A DNA stretch of 64,000 nucleotides, taken from the NCBI RefSeq assembly GCF_000317675.1, contig NC_019776.1:310001-374000 (forward strand), read 5' to 3'. Made by a program: the position numbers and the translations under genes. Positions 49,259-61,900 of the stretch are shown in pieces; position 1 is the first letter of the stretch, and the number at the start of each line of letters is the position of its first letter. The stretch is from Cyanobacterium aponinum PCC 10605 (GTDB taxonomy: Bacteria > Cyanobacteriota > Cyanobacteriia > Cyanobacteriales > Cyanobacteriaceae). Below the pieces are notes generated by a model, which saw only the letters and a program-made list of their open reading frames with translations, searched no databases and was not told the origin of the DNA.

Positions 49259-49516
49259 CCTGAGTTCGGGATAAATTTTCATCTATGAATGATGGAGAAA
49301 AAAGGCAAAAGGCAAGAGGCAAGAGGCGAACCCCCCTTTATCCCCCCTCGAGAGGGGGGAGGGCAAAGGAAAAATTAAGAATTAGGAATTAAAAACCCCG
49401 AACACTCATTATTTGTTACTCATTACTCGTTATTTATTACTTTCTCTCAACACCTGCAACCTGCAACCTGAAACCTGACACCTACCCTTATCCAATATTC
49501 TTAAACTGAACTGAAG
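49259..49516. mobile_element. family A MITE-like element
   Basis: Left end CCTGAGTTCGGGATAAATTT; the right part is the inverted left end of other copies (ACCTGCAACCTGCAACCTGA, then ATTCTTAAACTGAACTGAAG). The interior has a GGCAAGAGGCAAGAGGC run and a strong CCCCCCTCGAGAGGGGGGAG hairpin. The first 60 bases recur almost exactly at 63927 to the window end. It lies directly after the nuclease gene's 3' end; its hairpin could end transcription of that gene. Confidence 0.7.
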
Positions 49517-49528
49517 TAATGTCGAGAT

Positions 49529-52500
49529 TTATGCCAACGCCTCAAAAGCGATTCCTTCTTCTGTGAAGTTGAAACCACTATCTAAGATACTTTGACGTTC
49601 TGCTTCTCCTACAAATATGTATCCTCCGGGTTGAGTTTGGAAGCGGAAAATATCATTAGCTTGTTGAGCATCTGCACCATAGGTATAGAATGCTAAACCT
49701 TCTTCAATAAAGTTAGTATAGTTTTCTTTGATGCTTTGACGCTCTGCTTCTCCTACGTACAAATATGCGCCCCCAAGGTTACTATTACGAAAACGGTAAA
49801 TGGGTTCTAAGTTTTCTCCGTCTTCTAATGCCACTTTGAAGGCTTCTCCTTCTTCTACAAAATTGAAGCCACCTTGTAAGATTCTTTGTCTTTCTTGGTT
49901 CTCTACATAAATGTAAGTTCCTTCACCGGTGCGAAAACGATAAATACTGGTGTTAAGTAAATTATCTGTCGTCAAGTCATCTACAGCAATAGTGCGATCG
50001 CTGAATTGTATTTGTTCCACATTGGTTAATGTGTCTGTATTTGTGCCAACGGTGACAACACCATTCTCTACAGTGATGGAAAATTCATTAAATGCACCAT
50101 CATAGATAACTGTATCGAACCCTTCTCCGCCGTCAATTTGATTATTAACGCCACTTTGTCCGCTACCGATAATAACGTCATCCCCTGCACCAGCATTGAC
50201 AATGTTATTTCCACCAGCAGGATTGATGCGATCGCTTCCTGAACCAGTGGTAATATCATCATCACCATCCCCAGTGGTTACTTGATTATTTCCATTACCA
50301 AGGTTAATAACATTGTTGCCATTTCCTGTGGTAATGATATTGTTTCCATTTCCTCCTGTAATAGTATAATTGTCATCGCCAAGATTTAGTTCTCTGTCTT
50401 CGTCATCAAAGTTGATGTTTTCATCATTAACAGGATTAACTGTCACATTAACTGTTGCCGTGTCAGTGCCACCATTGCCGTCACTAATGGTATAGGTAAA
50501 GCTATCTTCACCATTAAAATCAGCATTAGGAGTATAAGTAACAGTACCGTCATTATTATTTGTTACTGTGCCATTTTCGCCGTTAGTAACTTCTGTAATG
50601 GTTAAATCATCCCCGTCAATGTCCGTATCATTGGTTAAGAGTGCGATCGCATCTGGTGTATCTTCATCTGTAATTAACTCATCATCTACAGCTATGGGAT
50701 TATCATTAACAGAATTGACTGTTACATTAACTGTTGCCGTGTCAGTGCCACCATTACCGTCACTAATGGTATAGGTAAAGCTATCTTCGCCATTAAAATC
50801 AGTATTAGGAGTATAAATGACAGTACCATCATTATTGTTTGTTACTGTGCCATTTTCGCCGTTAGTAACTTCTGTAATGGTTAAATCATCCTCATCAATG
50901 TCCGTATCATTGGTTAAGAGTGCGATCGCATCTGGTGTATCTTCATCTGTAATTAACTCATCATCTACAGCTATAGGATTATCGTTCACCCCTTCGATGG
51001 TGATAGTTACGATGGCAGTATCTACTCCTCCACGATTATCAGTAATGGTATATTCAAAAGTAGTAGTTGCCGTTTCTCCTTGGGATAGGGATTCAAACTC
51101 ACCATCAGGATTATAAGTCACTGTACCATCATTGTTAAGAGTGACAAGACCAATGGTATTGCTAGAGTTAATACTCTTAATGACTAGGTTATCTCCATCA
51201 GTATCACTATCATTATCCAATAAATTATCGATACTAACAGAACTATTCTCTTGTGTTGTAATAGTATCGTCTTCAGCGATTACGCTGTTATTGGAGTTAA
51301 GATCCACATATACTAAACGGTGATCAGAAGTAGGAAATTCTGCTAAATCAAATAAAAGATCATCGCTAGGTTTCCAGAAAACTTCAGCGTTAACTATTTC
51401 CAAATTGTAAGAAGGTAGGACATAATCAACTCTTAGGTTACCGGGGGGAATATCCGAGTTAGGATCATTAAAGTTAAATCCAAAATCCGCCGTATCAAAA
51501 GCAGGATTGCCTGTATGGCTATCATTTGCCCCATTTTGACGAATGGAAGCATCTACCCCGCCTTCACTGATAGGAGTAATAGATTCATCGGTAGCTGAAC
51601 CTTGAATAATGGGATTATTTAATAATTGGTTAATGGCTTGGGGATAGTTAGCTTTTACCTCATCTGAAGCATTAACATCGGGGAAACTGTCACCATCAAA
51701 GGGATCTGCATTATAATCCCCAACGATAACAAAACGCTCTCCTGCACTCAATCCTCCTGTGTTACCTTGATCATCATAGATATAATCGCTAGTGGTAGGA
51801 TTAACATAATCTGACCAAAAACGAATTTCATCAAAGTTACGTTTACCATTACGATCCTCTGTGCCGTCAAAAACTGGAGGAGTAGGATGGGCGGCTAAAA
51901 TGTGGACAATTTCACCGTTAACACTAACAGGTACATCCCAATGACTCTTAGAAGATAGCCTTAAAATTTCGATTTCTTCGGGGGAATAATAACCGTTAAG
52001 GTTTTCATTTACTTCTGTATTGGGGTCATCAATGGTAGGATCATTGGTTAACAAGTTATTGGGCATATCCTTCCATAAAAATTCTTGGAAAGTACGCACA
52101 CCTTCTTCCATAATGGGATATTTGGATAACAATACCATGCCATATTGTCCTTCATAGTTACCGAATCCGAAGGCATCTCCTGCACCACCGATAGCCCCAT
52201 TGTTATCTAAGTCGAAACCAGAGGCAATACCCGTATTTGAAGGAGCAAAATAAACATAAGGATACTCGACAGGATTAACCCCATTTTGACTAACACCGAG
52301 ATAGTTTTCTTGAAATAAACGAATTGCATCGCCGTTGGCATCGTAGTCAAACTCGTTTAAGAGGATAATGTCAGGGTTAGTACGTTGGATTATTTCCGCA
52401 ACTTTTTGGGCTTGAGCATCATCAGGGGTTGATAAATCCTCGATTAATTCCCGGGCACTGTTACGATTAAGGGAAGCGTTGAAAGTAGCTACCCGTAAAT

Positions 52501-55372
52501 TATCATCTAAATTTAAACCGACAATCAGAGGATCATGATCAGAAGTACGATAGGGGACACTACCATCAAAAATATCCGCATCTCTGCCAAAATCTAGGTT
52601 ATAGTCTAATGCGTCTGCTTCGTCAGAGTTAATCTGCCATTCTGTCACCCCTGTAACTTGTTGTGCTAAACGAGGAGAAGCTAAAGCATAATCTAATGTG
52701 CCTAATTGTCCGTCAAAGACGTAAGAGTAAGCAGAATCTCCTATTTTGTCTTTTATTAGATTAATATAGTTGTTTTCTAGGGTTTTTATGGGATCTTCTT
52801 GGGCGTAGGCGTTCAAATCACCCAAAATTAACACATCTTGATCATTACTACCTGTAGGATTAGTTCTTAGCCAAGCATTAAGTGCGATCGCAGTTTCGGT
52901 ACGGCGGAAATTCCAAAATCCTTGCCCGTCTAATTGGTCAAAGTTAGGATTATTAGGGTCATTTAAGCCCGAACTTCCCTTAGATTTAAAGTGATTGACG
53001 GTAACGGTAAAGGTTTCTCCCGTGGCGATTTCCTCAAAAGTAACAGCAAGAGGTACTCGACTGGTGGCTTCTCCTGTGAAAAGAGGTTCACCACTTAAGC
53101 CCAAATCTCCCAATTGAGCAACAATAGTATCATCTAAATAAGCAACGGTAGTATTAGGTGCAATTCTGACGGTATCTTGTCGATAAATAGCCCCAACTGC
53201 GATCGCATCTGTGCCGAGAAAATCCATCCCGGGATCAACATAAGCGTAAATATCCGCCCCAAGACGCTCATTTAAAGCATTAACTAAAGTAGCAATGGGA
53301 GGTTCAGAGTCACTACCAAAATAATTCTCTAACTCCTGTAAACCAATGACATCTGCATCTAGTTGAACTAAAGTGGTGAGTAACTTGTCTAGTTGACGCT
53401 CAAATTCCGCATTAGGATTATCACTAGCAGGAGGATTACCCCCAAAACGGGTTAAATCATCTGCTCCTCTGGGTTCTTGTCCCACTGCTGTATCTGTTTG
53501 TCCGTCGTCAATGGTAGTAAAAAAGTTCAATGGGTTGAAACTAGCTACTTTTAAACGTCCTCCCACATCTTCGGGTGTTTCAGGGCGAGGGTTAACCTGC
53601 TCAAATTCTGGGTTTTCTGTGGGCATAATACGGAAAGTTTCATCACCAGATCCGCCACTACCACGACTAAAACGCACTACTCCAGTTAAATTATTAACCG
53701 CATCACCCATACGGAAGGAGTCAGCAGTATCTAAATTTCCGTCAGGGAAAATAATCGGATTGGGATTTTGTACCGTTTTGCCGTCATCAATGGTAATAGT
53801 GCGACTAGCTACATCTTGTAAATGAGCATCAAAATTATCAACATCAGGCTCATTAATTTGGGTAAATTGAAAAGCGCGATCGCCCTGAATGGCTCTAAAT
53901 TCCCCAAAACGGTCTAAATTGAACATTTCTGAGATGGTGAGGGTATCGGGGAAATTAACTAACATTCCCTCATAAGCCTCTAAATCAGCGATATATCTTC
54001 CATCGGCATTAATCACCGTAGCAACGGGTAACATTACTTCTGTCGGTGCGATTTCCCCTGTGCCTGTGATTTGAATAGAAAGGGGTTCAAATTGAGTTTC
54101 ACCGAAAAACTCGCTTACTTCTCCAGTAATATAAACCTTATCACCAACATTAACATCCACACCAAAGTTATTATCGAAAACAAAAATTCCTTCAGAAGTA
54201 AAAGGATTATCGTCAATATCGGTATCTTCTTCCTGAACATAAAAACCTCTGAGGAAATCGTTACCTTGAAAGTCTCCAGTCACAATGGCTTCGATGGCAA
54301 ATTGTTGTCCGACAACAGGGCTAACTTCTCCGTCTCCTTGAATTTCGTGAATTTTGACTAAATTAAAATCGTCATTAACTACCATGCCATTAGCAGAGTT
54401 AACCGAAATAGTTGCATTATTAGTAGCATTAGATAAAGTTACCGTTACAGTCTCATCAGATTCAGCATCGGTATCTCCTATCACAGACAGAGTAATAATT
54501 TTACTGGTTTCGCCGTCAGCAAAAGTTATGGTTTCAGAAGGTAAAACTCCGCCAAAATCTGTACCATCTACATCCCCAGAAACAGTATAGTCAACGGAAA
54601 CCTCACCACTGGTGTTTCCAGAGCGAGTTACGGTAAAAGTATATTCTGTAATCCCTGTATTTCCCTCTGCTTTTTCTGCATCCGTGGCGCTAATTTCAAA
54701 AGATGAACCGATTAAAGGAGCTAAACTAATATTGTCGATGCCGATGTCTTCTCTACCTGCTTCAAGACGAATTTGTAACCTTAAATCAAGATTTGTGCCG
54801 TTGACAGCTAGATTTTTAACGAAAGTTTGAGCGGATGAAGTTAAAGATGTGCCGTCACCAATACCATCAAAATCAGTATCTTCTAAAAAAGTGTTTTGAT
54901 TAAAACTAGAGTCATCAGCAGTTTCAAAGGCGAGTAATGGTTGCCAGACACCTCCATCAACTCGATACTCGAAAATGACAAAATCGTCAAAATCAAGAGC
55001 TTCGTCACTATCTTCGGTGGCTAAATCTGTCGAAAAAATAAGGTTATTAAAACCATTGACATTTAAATCTGACCATGTTAAAAACACAGGAGGTGCGATC
55101 GTACTTGATGAACCGTCAATGTCAGAAGCTACTAAATAGTTATCATCAAATCCTGTATAGGTATTAAAACCATCGGTGGGATTACCATTAAAGTCTGCTC
55201 CTCCGTCGCCGTCACCATCAAAAATGCCTAAATAGTCAAAATTGGACGTGCCATAGAAAAAAGTTTTTTCACCACCATCATTGTCTGTAATGGTAAATAA
55301 GGGTAATTCCCCATTTTCTTGGTAATCAAAACCCTCATGAAGAATTAAATTATTTTGTGAATCATTAACCAT
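49529..55372 (-). CDS. giant extracellular nuclease (ExeM/NucH-type) with two EEP domains
   Basis: 1947 residues from ATG 55372 (an in-frame TTG at 55423 is less likely). Order: jelly-roll-like N-terminus (1-220); Calx-beta (about 224-331); OB-fold-like region (340-440); first endonuclease/exonuclease/phosphatase domain (604-947, GLQELENYF, VNHFKSKGSSG, LGDLNAYAQEDP, TSDHDPLIVG); second EEP domain (959-1354, LLNEFDYDANGD, VGDYNADPFDGD, FPTSDHRLVYVD); three cadherin-like repeats (1360-1650); RTX Gly/Asn/Asp repeats (about 1667-1745); and three YRF-type repeats at the C-terminus. No signal peptide plus RTX repeats suggests type I secretion. Likely degrades extracellular DNA. Confidence 0.88.
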   Translation of the reverse strand: MVNDSQNNLILHEGFDYQENGELPLFTITDNDGGEKTFFYGTSNFDYLGIFDGDGDGGADFNGNPTDGFNTYTGFDDNYLVASDIDGSSSTIAPPVFLTWSDLNVNGFNNLIFSTDLATEDSDEALDFDDFVIFEYRVDGGVWQPLLAFETADDSSFNQNTFLEDTDFDGIGDGTSLTSSAQTFVKNLAVNGTNLDLRLQIRLEAGREDIGIDNISLAPLIGSSFEISATDAEKAEGNTGITEYTFTVTRSGNTSGEVSVDYTVSGDVDGTDFGGVLPSETITFADGETSKIITLSVIGDTDAESDETVTVTLSNATNNATISVNSANGMVVNDDFNLVKIHEIQGDGEVSPVVGQQFAIEAIVTGDFQGNDFLRGFYVQEEDTDIDDNPFTSEGIFVFDNNFGVDVNVGDKVYITGEVSEFFGETQFEPLSIQITGTGEIAPTEVMLPVATVINADGRYIADLEAYEGMLVNFPDTLTISEMFNLDRFGEFRAIQGDRAFQFTQINEPDVDNFDAHLQDVASRTITIDDGKTVQNPNPIIFPDGNLDTADSFRMGDAVNNLTGVVRFSRGSGGSGDETFRIMPTENPEFEQVNPRPETPEDVGGRLKVASFNPLNFFTTIDDGQTDTAVGQEPRGADDLTRFGGNPPASDNPNAEFERQLDKLLTTLVQLDADVIGLQELENYFGSDSEPPIATLVNALNERLGADIYAYVDPGMDFLGTDAIAVGAIYRQDTVRIAPNTTVAYLDDTIVAQLGDLGLSGEPLFTGEATSRVPLAVTFEEIATGETFTVTVNHFKSKGSSGLNDPNNPNFDQLDGQGFWNFRRTETAIALNAWLRTNPTGSNDQDVLILGDLNAYAQEDPIKTLENNYINLIKDKIGDSAYSYVFDGQLGTLDYALASPRLAQQVTGVTEWQINSDEADALDYNLDFGRDADIFDGSVPYRTSDHDPLIVGLNLDDNLRVATFNASLNRNSARELIEDLSTPDDAQAQKVAEIIQRTNPDIILLNEFDYDANGDAIRLFQENYLGVSQNGVNPVEYPYVYFAPSNTGIASGFDLDNNGAIGGAGDAFGFGNYEGQYGMVLLSKYPIMEEGVRTFQEFLWKDMPNNLLTNDPTIDDPNTEVNENLNGYYSPEEIEILRLSSKSHWDVPVSVNGEIVHILAAHPTPPVFDGTEDRNGKRNFDEIRFWSDYVNPTTSDYIYDDQGNTGGLSAGERFVIVGDYNADPFDGDSFPDVNASDEVKANYPQAINQLLNNPIIQGSATDESITPISEGGVDASIRQNGANDSHTGNPAFDTADFGFNFNDPNSDIPPGNLRVDYVLPSYNLEIVNAEVFWKPSDDLLFDLAEFPTSDHRLVYVDLNSNNSVIAEDDTITTQENSSVSIDNLLDNDSDTDGDNLVIKSINSSNTIGLVTLNNDGTVTYNPDGEFESLSQGETATTTFEYTITDNRGGVDTAIVTITIEGVNDNPIAVDDELITDEDTPDAIALLTNDTDIDEDDLTITEVTNGENGTVTNNNDGTVIYTPNTDFNGEDSFTYTISDGNGGTDTATVNVTVNSVNDNPIAVDDELITDEDTPDAIALLTNDTDIDGDDLTITEVTNGENGTVTNNNDGTVTYTPNADFNGEDSFTYTISDGNGGTDTATVNVTVNPVNDENINFDDEDRELNLGDDNYTITGGNGNNIITTGNGNNVINLGNGNNQVTTGDGDDDITTGSGSDRINPAGGNNIVNAGAGDDVIIGSGQSGVNNQIDGGEGFDTVIYDGAFNEFSITVENGVVTVGTNTDTLTNVEQIQFSDRTIAVDDLTTDNLLNTSIYRFRTGEGTYIYVENQERQRILQGGFNFVEEGEAFKVALEDGENLEPIYRFRNSNLGGAYLYVGEAERQSIKENYTNFIEEGLAFYTYGADAQQANDIFRFQTQPGGYIFVGEAERQSILDSGFNFTEEGIAFEALA
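50431..50988 (-). repeat. near-identical tandem 279-bp units in the nuclease gene
   Basis: Two consecutive 93-residue cadherin-like units (VNDNPIAVDDELITDEDTPD through TDTATVNVTV) differ at only a few residues, and their DNA matches with a 279-bp period. The third, more N-terminal unit is clearly diverged. This indicates a recent duplication inside the gene. Confidence 0.85.
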
Positions 55373-55852
55373 AATTTTTATTTCAAAAGCTAATAATAAA
55401 TGTGAATTTCGTTCATTGCACAATTGATAAAGCTATCAGTATAGCTAGTAATATTTCATTAACTTTTTTACTTATTACTTATTCTGTAAAACCGAGTTAT
55501 TTAGTCCAGTAAACACGTAAGCATAATCATAATTCGGAGATTTTACTGCAACAAGAAAACTGGCTTATTCCATCCCCAACTTGAATTAAGTTTAAGGATT
55601 AATAGAGATTATAAACCTTTACTGAAGGATACAAAACACTTTTTTCCGTCAAACAAATGCTATATTTTACTTTTTATGAAGATTAAGCCTTCAGGAATAG
55701 TATATAACTTTTTAAATGTTTTTTATATTTTATTTTTATGTTTAAATACTTAATTTTTTCTTAAACAAAAGATAATTTATAATTAATATTTTTTTGATAG
55801 AGACACAGGAAATTTTCATATATAAAAATAATATATGGTGATTTTAATTCAT
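55373..55852. other. spacer upstream of the nuclease gene
   Basis: Very AT-rich (poly-T/A runs near 55700-55800). TTAA motifs cluster near 55580-55605 but without the 11-bp period of a Pho box. No gene. Confidence 0.5.
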
Positions 55853-55876
55853 AAAAAAAGGTGGGCATGACCCACC
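55853..55876 (-). terminator. terminator of the giant phosphoesterase gene
   Basis: On the minus strand GGTGGGTCATGCCCACC folds into a hairpin followed by seven T. It begins about 41 bases after the stop codon at 55918. Confidence 0.85.
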
Positions 55877-55917
55877 AATATCAAACTAAAATTTGAGGAT
55901 TTTTTCTTCTGTCGAGA

Positions 55918-58900
55918 TTATGCTAAAGCCTCAAAAGCAATTCCTTCTTGTGCGAAGTTGAAATCACTGTTTACAATACTTTGACGTTCTGCATCACCTA
56001 CGAAGATATATCCTCCGGGTTGAGTTTGGAAGCGGAAAATATCATCAGCTTGTTCGGCATCTGCACCATAGGTATAGAATGCTAAACCTTCTTCGATAAA
56101 GTTCGTGAAGTTTTGTCTGATGCTTTGACGCTCTGCTTCTCCCACATACAAATAAGCTCCTCCAAGGTCATTGTTACGGAAACGGTAAATGGGTTCTAAG
56201 TTTTCTCCGTCTTCTAGCGCAACTTTGAAGGCTTCTCCTTCTTCTACAAAGTTAAAACCACCTTGTAAGATACGTTGTCTTTCTTCGTTCTCCACATAGA
56301 TGTAAGTTCCTTCACCTGTACGGAAACGATAAATAGTGGTATCTAATAAAGGATCAGTAGGATCAGCTATTATTGTGTCTTCACGGAAGTTAAGATTTTG
56401 AATGCGAGTGTCTTCTTCGATGGGGGTATCAGCTTGATCAAAGGGTTGAGAACCATCTGGGAAAAACTCAGCTAAGTATTCCGCTAAGGCATCTTGCTCT
56501 CCTGCAATAGGTAGATCTGAATTATTAGGTAAGCTATCTGGATTTAAGCTATCAAGTCTGACTACATTTTCAAAGTAGAAAGCGGGATAACCGTCACCAC
56601 CACCAGCTAAGAAATCAAGAATCACCATTTTGTAGGTAGTGCTAGGATCAACTACTAACTCTCCATCAACAACAATTGCTTCTTGAGTACCATCTTCACG
56701 GTTTAAAACAAGGTTTTGGATTCTTTCACCGGGAGTTGCCACACCAGTAGCATCACCGTCATTATTACGGGTAAACTCAATGGGGGTATTATCAGGATCA
56801 AAACTGAAACTAAAGCCACCAATTTGACCGAACTGTCCGGGAGTTGCTCCTTCTGCCCATTGTGCGACAAGATGTTCTGCTAAGTCTTTGATACCCTGAG
56901 CGGAAATATCAGCAACGGAGAGCTTATTATCGAAACGGAGAGAATTTTCTATGTCTAATTGAGAAACATCTCCTTCTTCTTTACCAACCGCAGGATTAGC
57001 TTGGGGAGGTAACTGGATTAACTCGTTTGTACCACCGTCGATGAAAGAGACACCGATTTGATCTCTGATTCCACCACCGTTTTTCACGGAAATATCAATT
57101 TCTAAGCCATATTGTTCCGCATACCAGAGGTTAGCATCAGCAGTTAAGTTACCGAGGTTGGTTTCTTCTGTGCGGACACTAGAGCGTAAACCGTTGAGCC
57201 AAACTTCTGTGTTACCGAAGATATTACCATCTTTACCGTTAATGAAGTCACCTACTCCGTCAACGATTTCCACCAATTCGGGATCCGCAACGGCTTTAAC
57301 TTGCTCAAAAGTAGTAATATCGGCTTCATAGAGGCGATCGACTCCTGCAATGTCAGTGGCAAAAGCACCACTTTCATCCCCAACACTGATAATATTTCCT
57401 TCTGCGTCAAAATCAACAATTAACTGTCCTACATAACGATAGTTAGCGGCAGTGTTGATTAAGTAAATATCATTGCCGTCAGCATCTTGGAAAACTTGAG
57501 GATAGGGTTGTAATAACTCAGGAGGAGTTTGGGTTTCGTCTTGACGAAGAGTATCATCATCATTAGCCATGACACGATGAGAACCACCACCCATTAAAAT
57601 ATCTACATGACGTAATTTAGAGGCTAAGGCTTGTTCCACTTCAAACTGCTGTAAGTGAGTCATCAACACAATTTTGTTGATACCTTGAGCAACTAACTCA
57701 TCCACAAAAGGTTGTACACTATCGGCAATGGCTTGGGCATTTTCTTCAATATCACGGCTATTGGGGTCAGTTAACATGGTAATGCCACCAATATTCGCAA
57801 TTTGGGGTAAATAAGGTACAACTGCACCAATCACACCAATTTGCTCACCGTTTACGTCCACAACTACACTTTCTGTTAAACTCGCAGATTCAGGGGCTTC
57901 TCCTGCGGGTACAACTAAATCTTTGAGGTCTGAGCTGTCGGTAGAGTAGTCAAGGTTAGTGGATAAGTAAGGGAAATTAGCACCAGTGAAACCAGTAGTA
58001 GGATCGATACCTGTACCCTGAATGTCGGCATTAGGTGCGATCGCATTATAGAAAGCTTCAGGTCCTGCATCAAATTCATGATTACCAACGGCGGCCGCAT
58101 CCCAACCTAATTCATTTTGAATGAGAATATCGGCAATACCAACTTCACCGTAAATATCACGACTAGCATTGAAGAAAGGTCCTGCGATGAATAAGTCCCC
58201 TGAAGATAATTTCAAGGTATTAAGATACTGGGCATCTAAGGCATTTAAGACCGCAGAAAAGCCGATGGCATCTTGTAAAGCGGGGATACCTGCTTCTTGA
58301 TCGGATGCGTGGAGTAATTGTAAGGTGAAAGTAGGATTTGTATTTTCTAAGAAAGCTAATTGACCACCTTGTACTAAACCTTCCTCAGCGATAATACCAT
58401 CACGGATAGAATGAGCTTGTACATCAAACAAAAATAATGAACCAGGAGTTTCATCAAATAAGTTAGAAACATCAATGATACCTGATGATTCCCAATCACC
58501 TATATCATCAGGATCTCCGTCAGTTTGTCCTTCAGGAACTGCCGTGCGATCTATTTGAGCAATACGATTTAATACTCCTGTTTCGGGATTTAATTCCCAG
58601 ATAGAGGCTTCCTCTCCTGAAGTTAAACCGAATTCATCTATAGAGCGATCTTCTTGAATGTAGATTAAGCCGTTATCCGCCCATTCTAAATTATCTGGAC
58701 TGCGTAAACCAAAATCAGGACCGGCAAACTGTCCATTTCCTGCATCATCGCCGTCATAGAGGACATCTAGTTGAGCGGTGATGTTATCTAAGTCGCTGAA
58801 ATCCGCATCGATTTCGTAGGTTGTACCCCAACTATCACTAGGGAATAAACTATCACGACCAGTAGAAGCTAATACTGCTACAGTACCATCATCAGGACTG

Positions 58901-61900
58901 GTGGCTAAATCTTCGGGACGAGAGAACTTAAATGCACCTACTTCTTCGGCTAAAGCATCTTGTTTTTCTTGGGTAGCAAAACCTAATTCGTCATATTCTC
59001 CGTTTCCTGCTAAATCAGGACGATAAAAGTCGATTTCGACAAAACTACCAGAACGTTGTTCATTTGTGCCATTAAACTGCTCAGGGGTAGTTTCACCACT
59101 ATCGGCGACCCAAACATAGAGTTTGCCTTGGGCTAAACCATTACGGATGAGGATGTCAGCACCTTCACCTTGACCTTTTTCACCCACATAGAGTAATAAG
59201 GGAGCTCCACCGCGATCGTCTCCAATTAATAAAGCTACTTTATCGGTAGTTCCCGTATCTAATTCAGTGACACTTTCCCATGCGGCACGTCCCATCCAAG
59301 GTACTGCATAAAGGGTATTAGTTTCAGGATCTAAAACAAATTCTGAACCGCCATCGGTTTCTTCTCCTGTGAAGAATAAGCCATCGACTAAGCCACGTCC
59401 TTCTCCGAATTGGTTTGCTTCGATATATTGAGCAGAACAGAGGCGATCTAGTCCCATAAAATCAAGGTCACTGGCTTCGTCCACCACTTCTCCAGCACGG
59501 TTAATAATGGTGTCATAGGCTTGTCCTACGTCTTCTAATTGACGAGTATCTTTGTTTATGTCAAAGAAGCTAATTCGTCCACCAGTTAATTGAGTACCGT
59601 TGGCGAGGGTATAAGCGTAACCGACTTCACTGCCTAACTCATGGTTAGCTAAAACACGAATAGTGTCTTCATCGAGGGCGAATGCTCCTAAACCATCAAG
59701 AATACCGGGGGGAACATAATAACCTTGACTACCATTAAAAATTTGTCCGATAGTGAATACAGGCTCTGTGACAAAATCTCCTAAACCCTTCATTTGGGAT
59801 GGTTGATTTGGACGAGTAAAGCCGTCATCTATTTCATAGACGCTAGTTGTGCCACTAACCTCATTTGCAACTACTAATAGGGGAATTCCATTAGGACTAT
59901 CTTCCGCACTAATAAATACTAAACCTTCTGGTCCTAAATCTCCTGCTTCTGGATTTGGTGAGCCATCTTCTAATTGAGCGTCAACGCTAAAGTCACGGTT
60001 GTTGATATATTGAACGAATTTAGCATCAGTGGGATCGCTAATATCATAAACCATTACTCCACCGACTCTTTCTAAGCCGACAAAAGCATAAGGCACTCCA
60101 TTTATCTCACCAACGGTTACTCCTTCGGGTTCAGGTCCTTTATCATCAGAACGAGCATCAAAAGAACCGTTTTCGTCGTTGTTGGAGTTGAAGTCGTCAG
60201 GAATTAGACTTGCTGTGATTTGTTCAAAATCATCCCCACTATCAAATACTAAGTTACCGTTACTATCCCAGATAGAAAAAGAACGAGAACCGTAGGCGTA
60301 AAGCTCTTCATAAGCGATTTCACCTTGAATTTGTCCTCTTAATTCACCTCCGGGGTTTCTCTCGGTGTGTAGGTTGAAGTAGTAGTTAGTATCTTCTCCT
60401 TGAGGAGTTTTGGGAATATCGCTTTCCTGCCAAATACTTGTTAAAGTGGCATTTCCCTCATTGTCAATTAAAATTTCTGTGTCTGGATCTGCTAATAAGT
60501 CCCAAACAACGCCTCCATTCATGCCTCTCATGGCTTCATGGATATGGAGTAAGATGACATCATCCCCTGTATCGGCAGTTAAAGGATTTCCTGTAACCGC
60601 GCCAAAGTCAACTCCTGTTACTTGTAACTCGACGTTGAGGAAGCCGTTATCATCCACAAACGCAAAGGATTCACCCTCTGCATCACTCATGGCAGGAGGT
60701 ACTTCTTGATCTGGAGTAAGTTCGGCTACAAAAATAGCTCGATCGCTGACTCCGAGGGTATTGGTAATGTTTAAGCGACCTAATTGATCATTTTCTTGTA
60801 ACTGACGAGCATTAGGAAAAGCAACGGGATCAAGGATAATATCATTAATTCGATTTTCTTCGTTGAAAATTTCACCTTCTTCGATGATAACGTTACCCTG
60901 ATCATCTTCTAAGTCACCGTCAGGACGAATTCTTGCATCTCCTTCATTAGCAGTAACTAAGTAAGTTTGACCATCAACTTCGTAGGATGCGATCGCATCT
61001 GGTTGATACATACCAAATACGGGCCAGTTACGAATATTAATGGAGTCGTCACGGTTACTAGCATCAAGGGCATTATTTAAGGAAATAATACCTAAACCGA
61101 TGGGAATACCGGCTTCGTCAAAGTCATTGTCATTGATAACGGCGATGGTAGTTTCATCGATGACAGTCAAACCTTCAGGTTTATCGGTGAAGTCATAACC
61201 GATTTCTGTTAGGTTAATTGCAACTTCTTTTGTAACAGGATTAATACCTTTTTGAGCTAATTCTTCAGGAGTTAAACTGTCAAAGGTTTCATCTCCTTCC
61301 AAAACATCATCAGGAAGGGTTTGTAAGTTAGTAGCATCGTTTAAGTTAATGCGGAAAATAACTTTTTGAGAATCAGCTTCAAGGCTAGAATCTCTTTCAA
61401 TGACCAAAAATTCCCCGTTTTTATTAGTAGCCACCGCATCGCCGATTTTATCGCTACCACCGCCAATGTCTTCTTGAATATAGAGATATTCACCTGTCAC
61501 AGTTTCGCTAACTGGATCAAATTCTAAAATTCTGGTGGTTGCAGTTTCACCACTGTCGGGATTATCAAAAGGAGACTGCACAAAGGCATATACTTTTCCA
61601 TCTTGAAATGCGATCGCTTCAAAACCTCTATTTGCCTGACGGGTGTTGTATGCTTCAGGAAAAACTCCTGTACCAACTTCAGCAGGTAAACCTTCGGGGA
61701 CAAAACGATCAATTAAAACGCCTTCAGCAGAGAACTTATATAAAGCAGGACGATATTCATCGGCCGCCCAAAAAGTACCATCGGGGGCTTGAATCAAACC
61801 TTCTAAATCCGCACCAAGGGGATCAAAATCGAGAATATTTCCATCCTCATCGATGGGAATTCTACCACCGTCATCTGTAGGTAAGTTTGGTAAACCCGTT

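Noticed and set aside
50568-54830. Several plus-strand frames opposite the nuclease gene
   Set aside because: They mirror the repetitive minus-strand codons and lack independent features.
55575-55605. TTAA cluster upstream of the nuclease gene as a Pho box
   Set aside because: TTAA spacing is 7 and 6 bases rather than 11, so it lacks the operator periodicity seen at 63052-63081.
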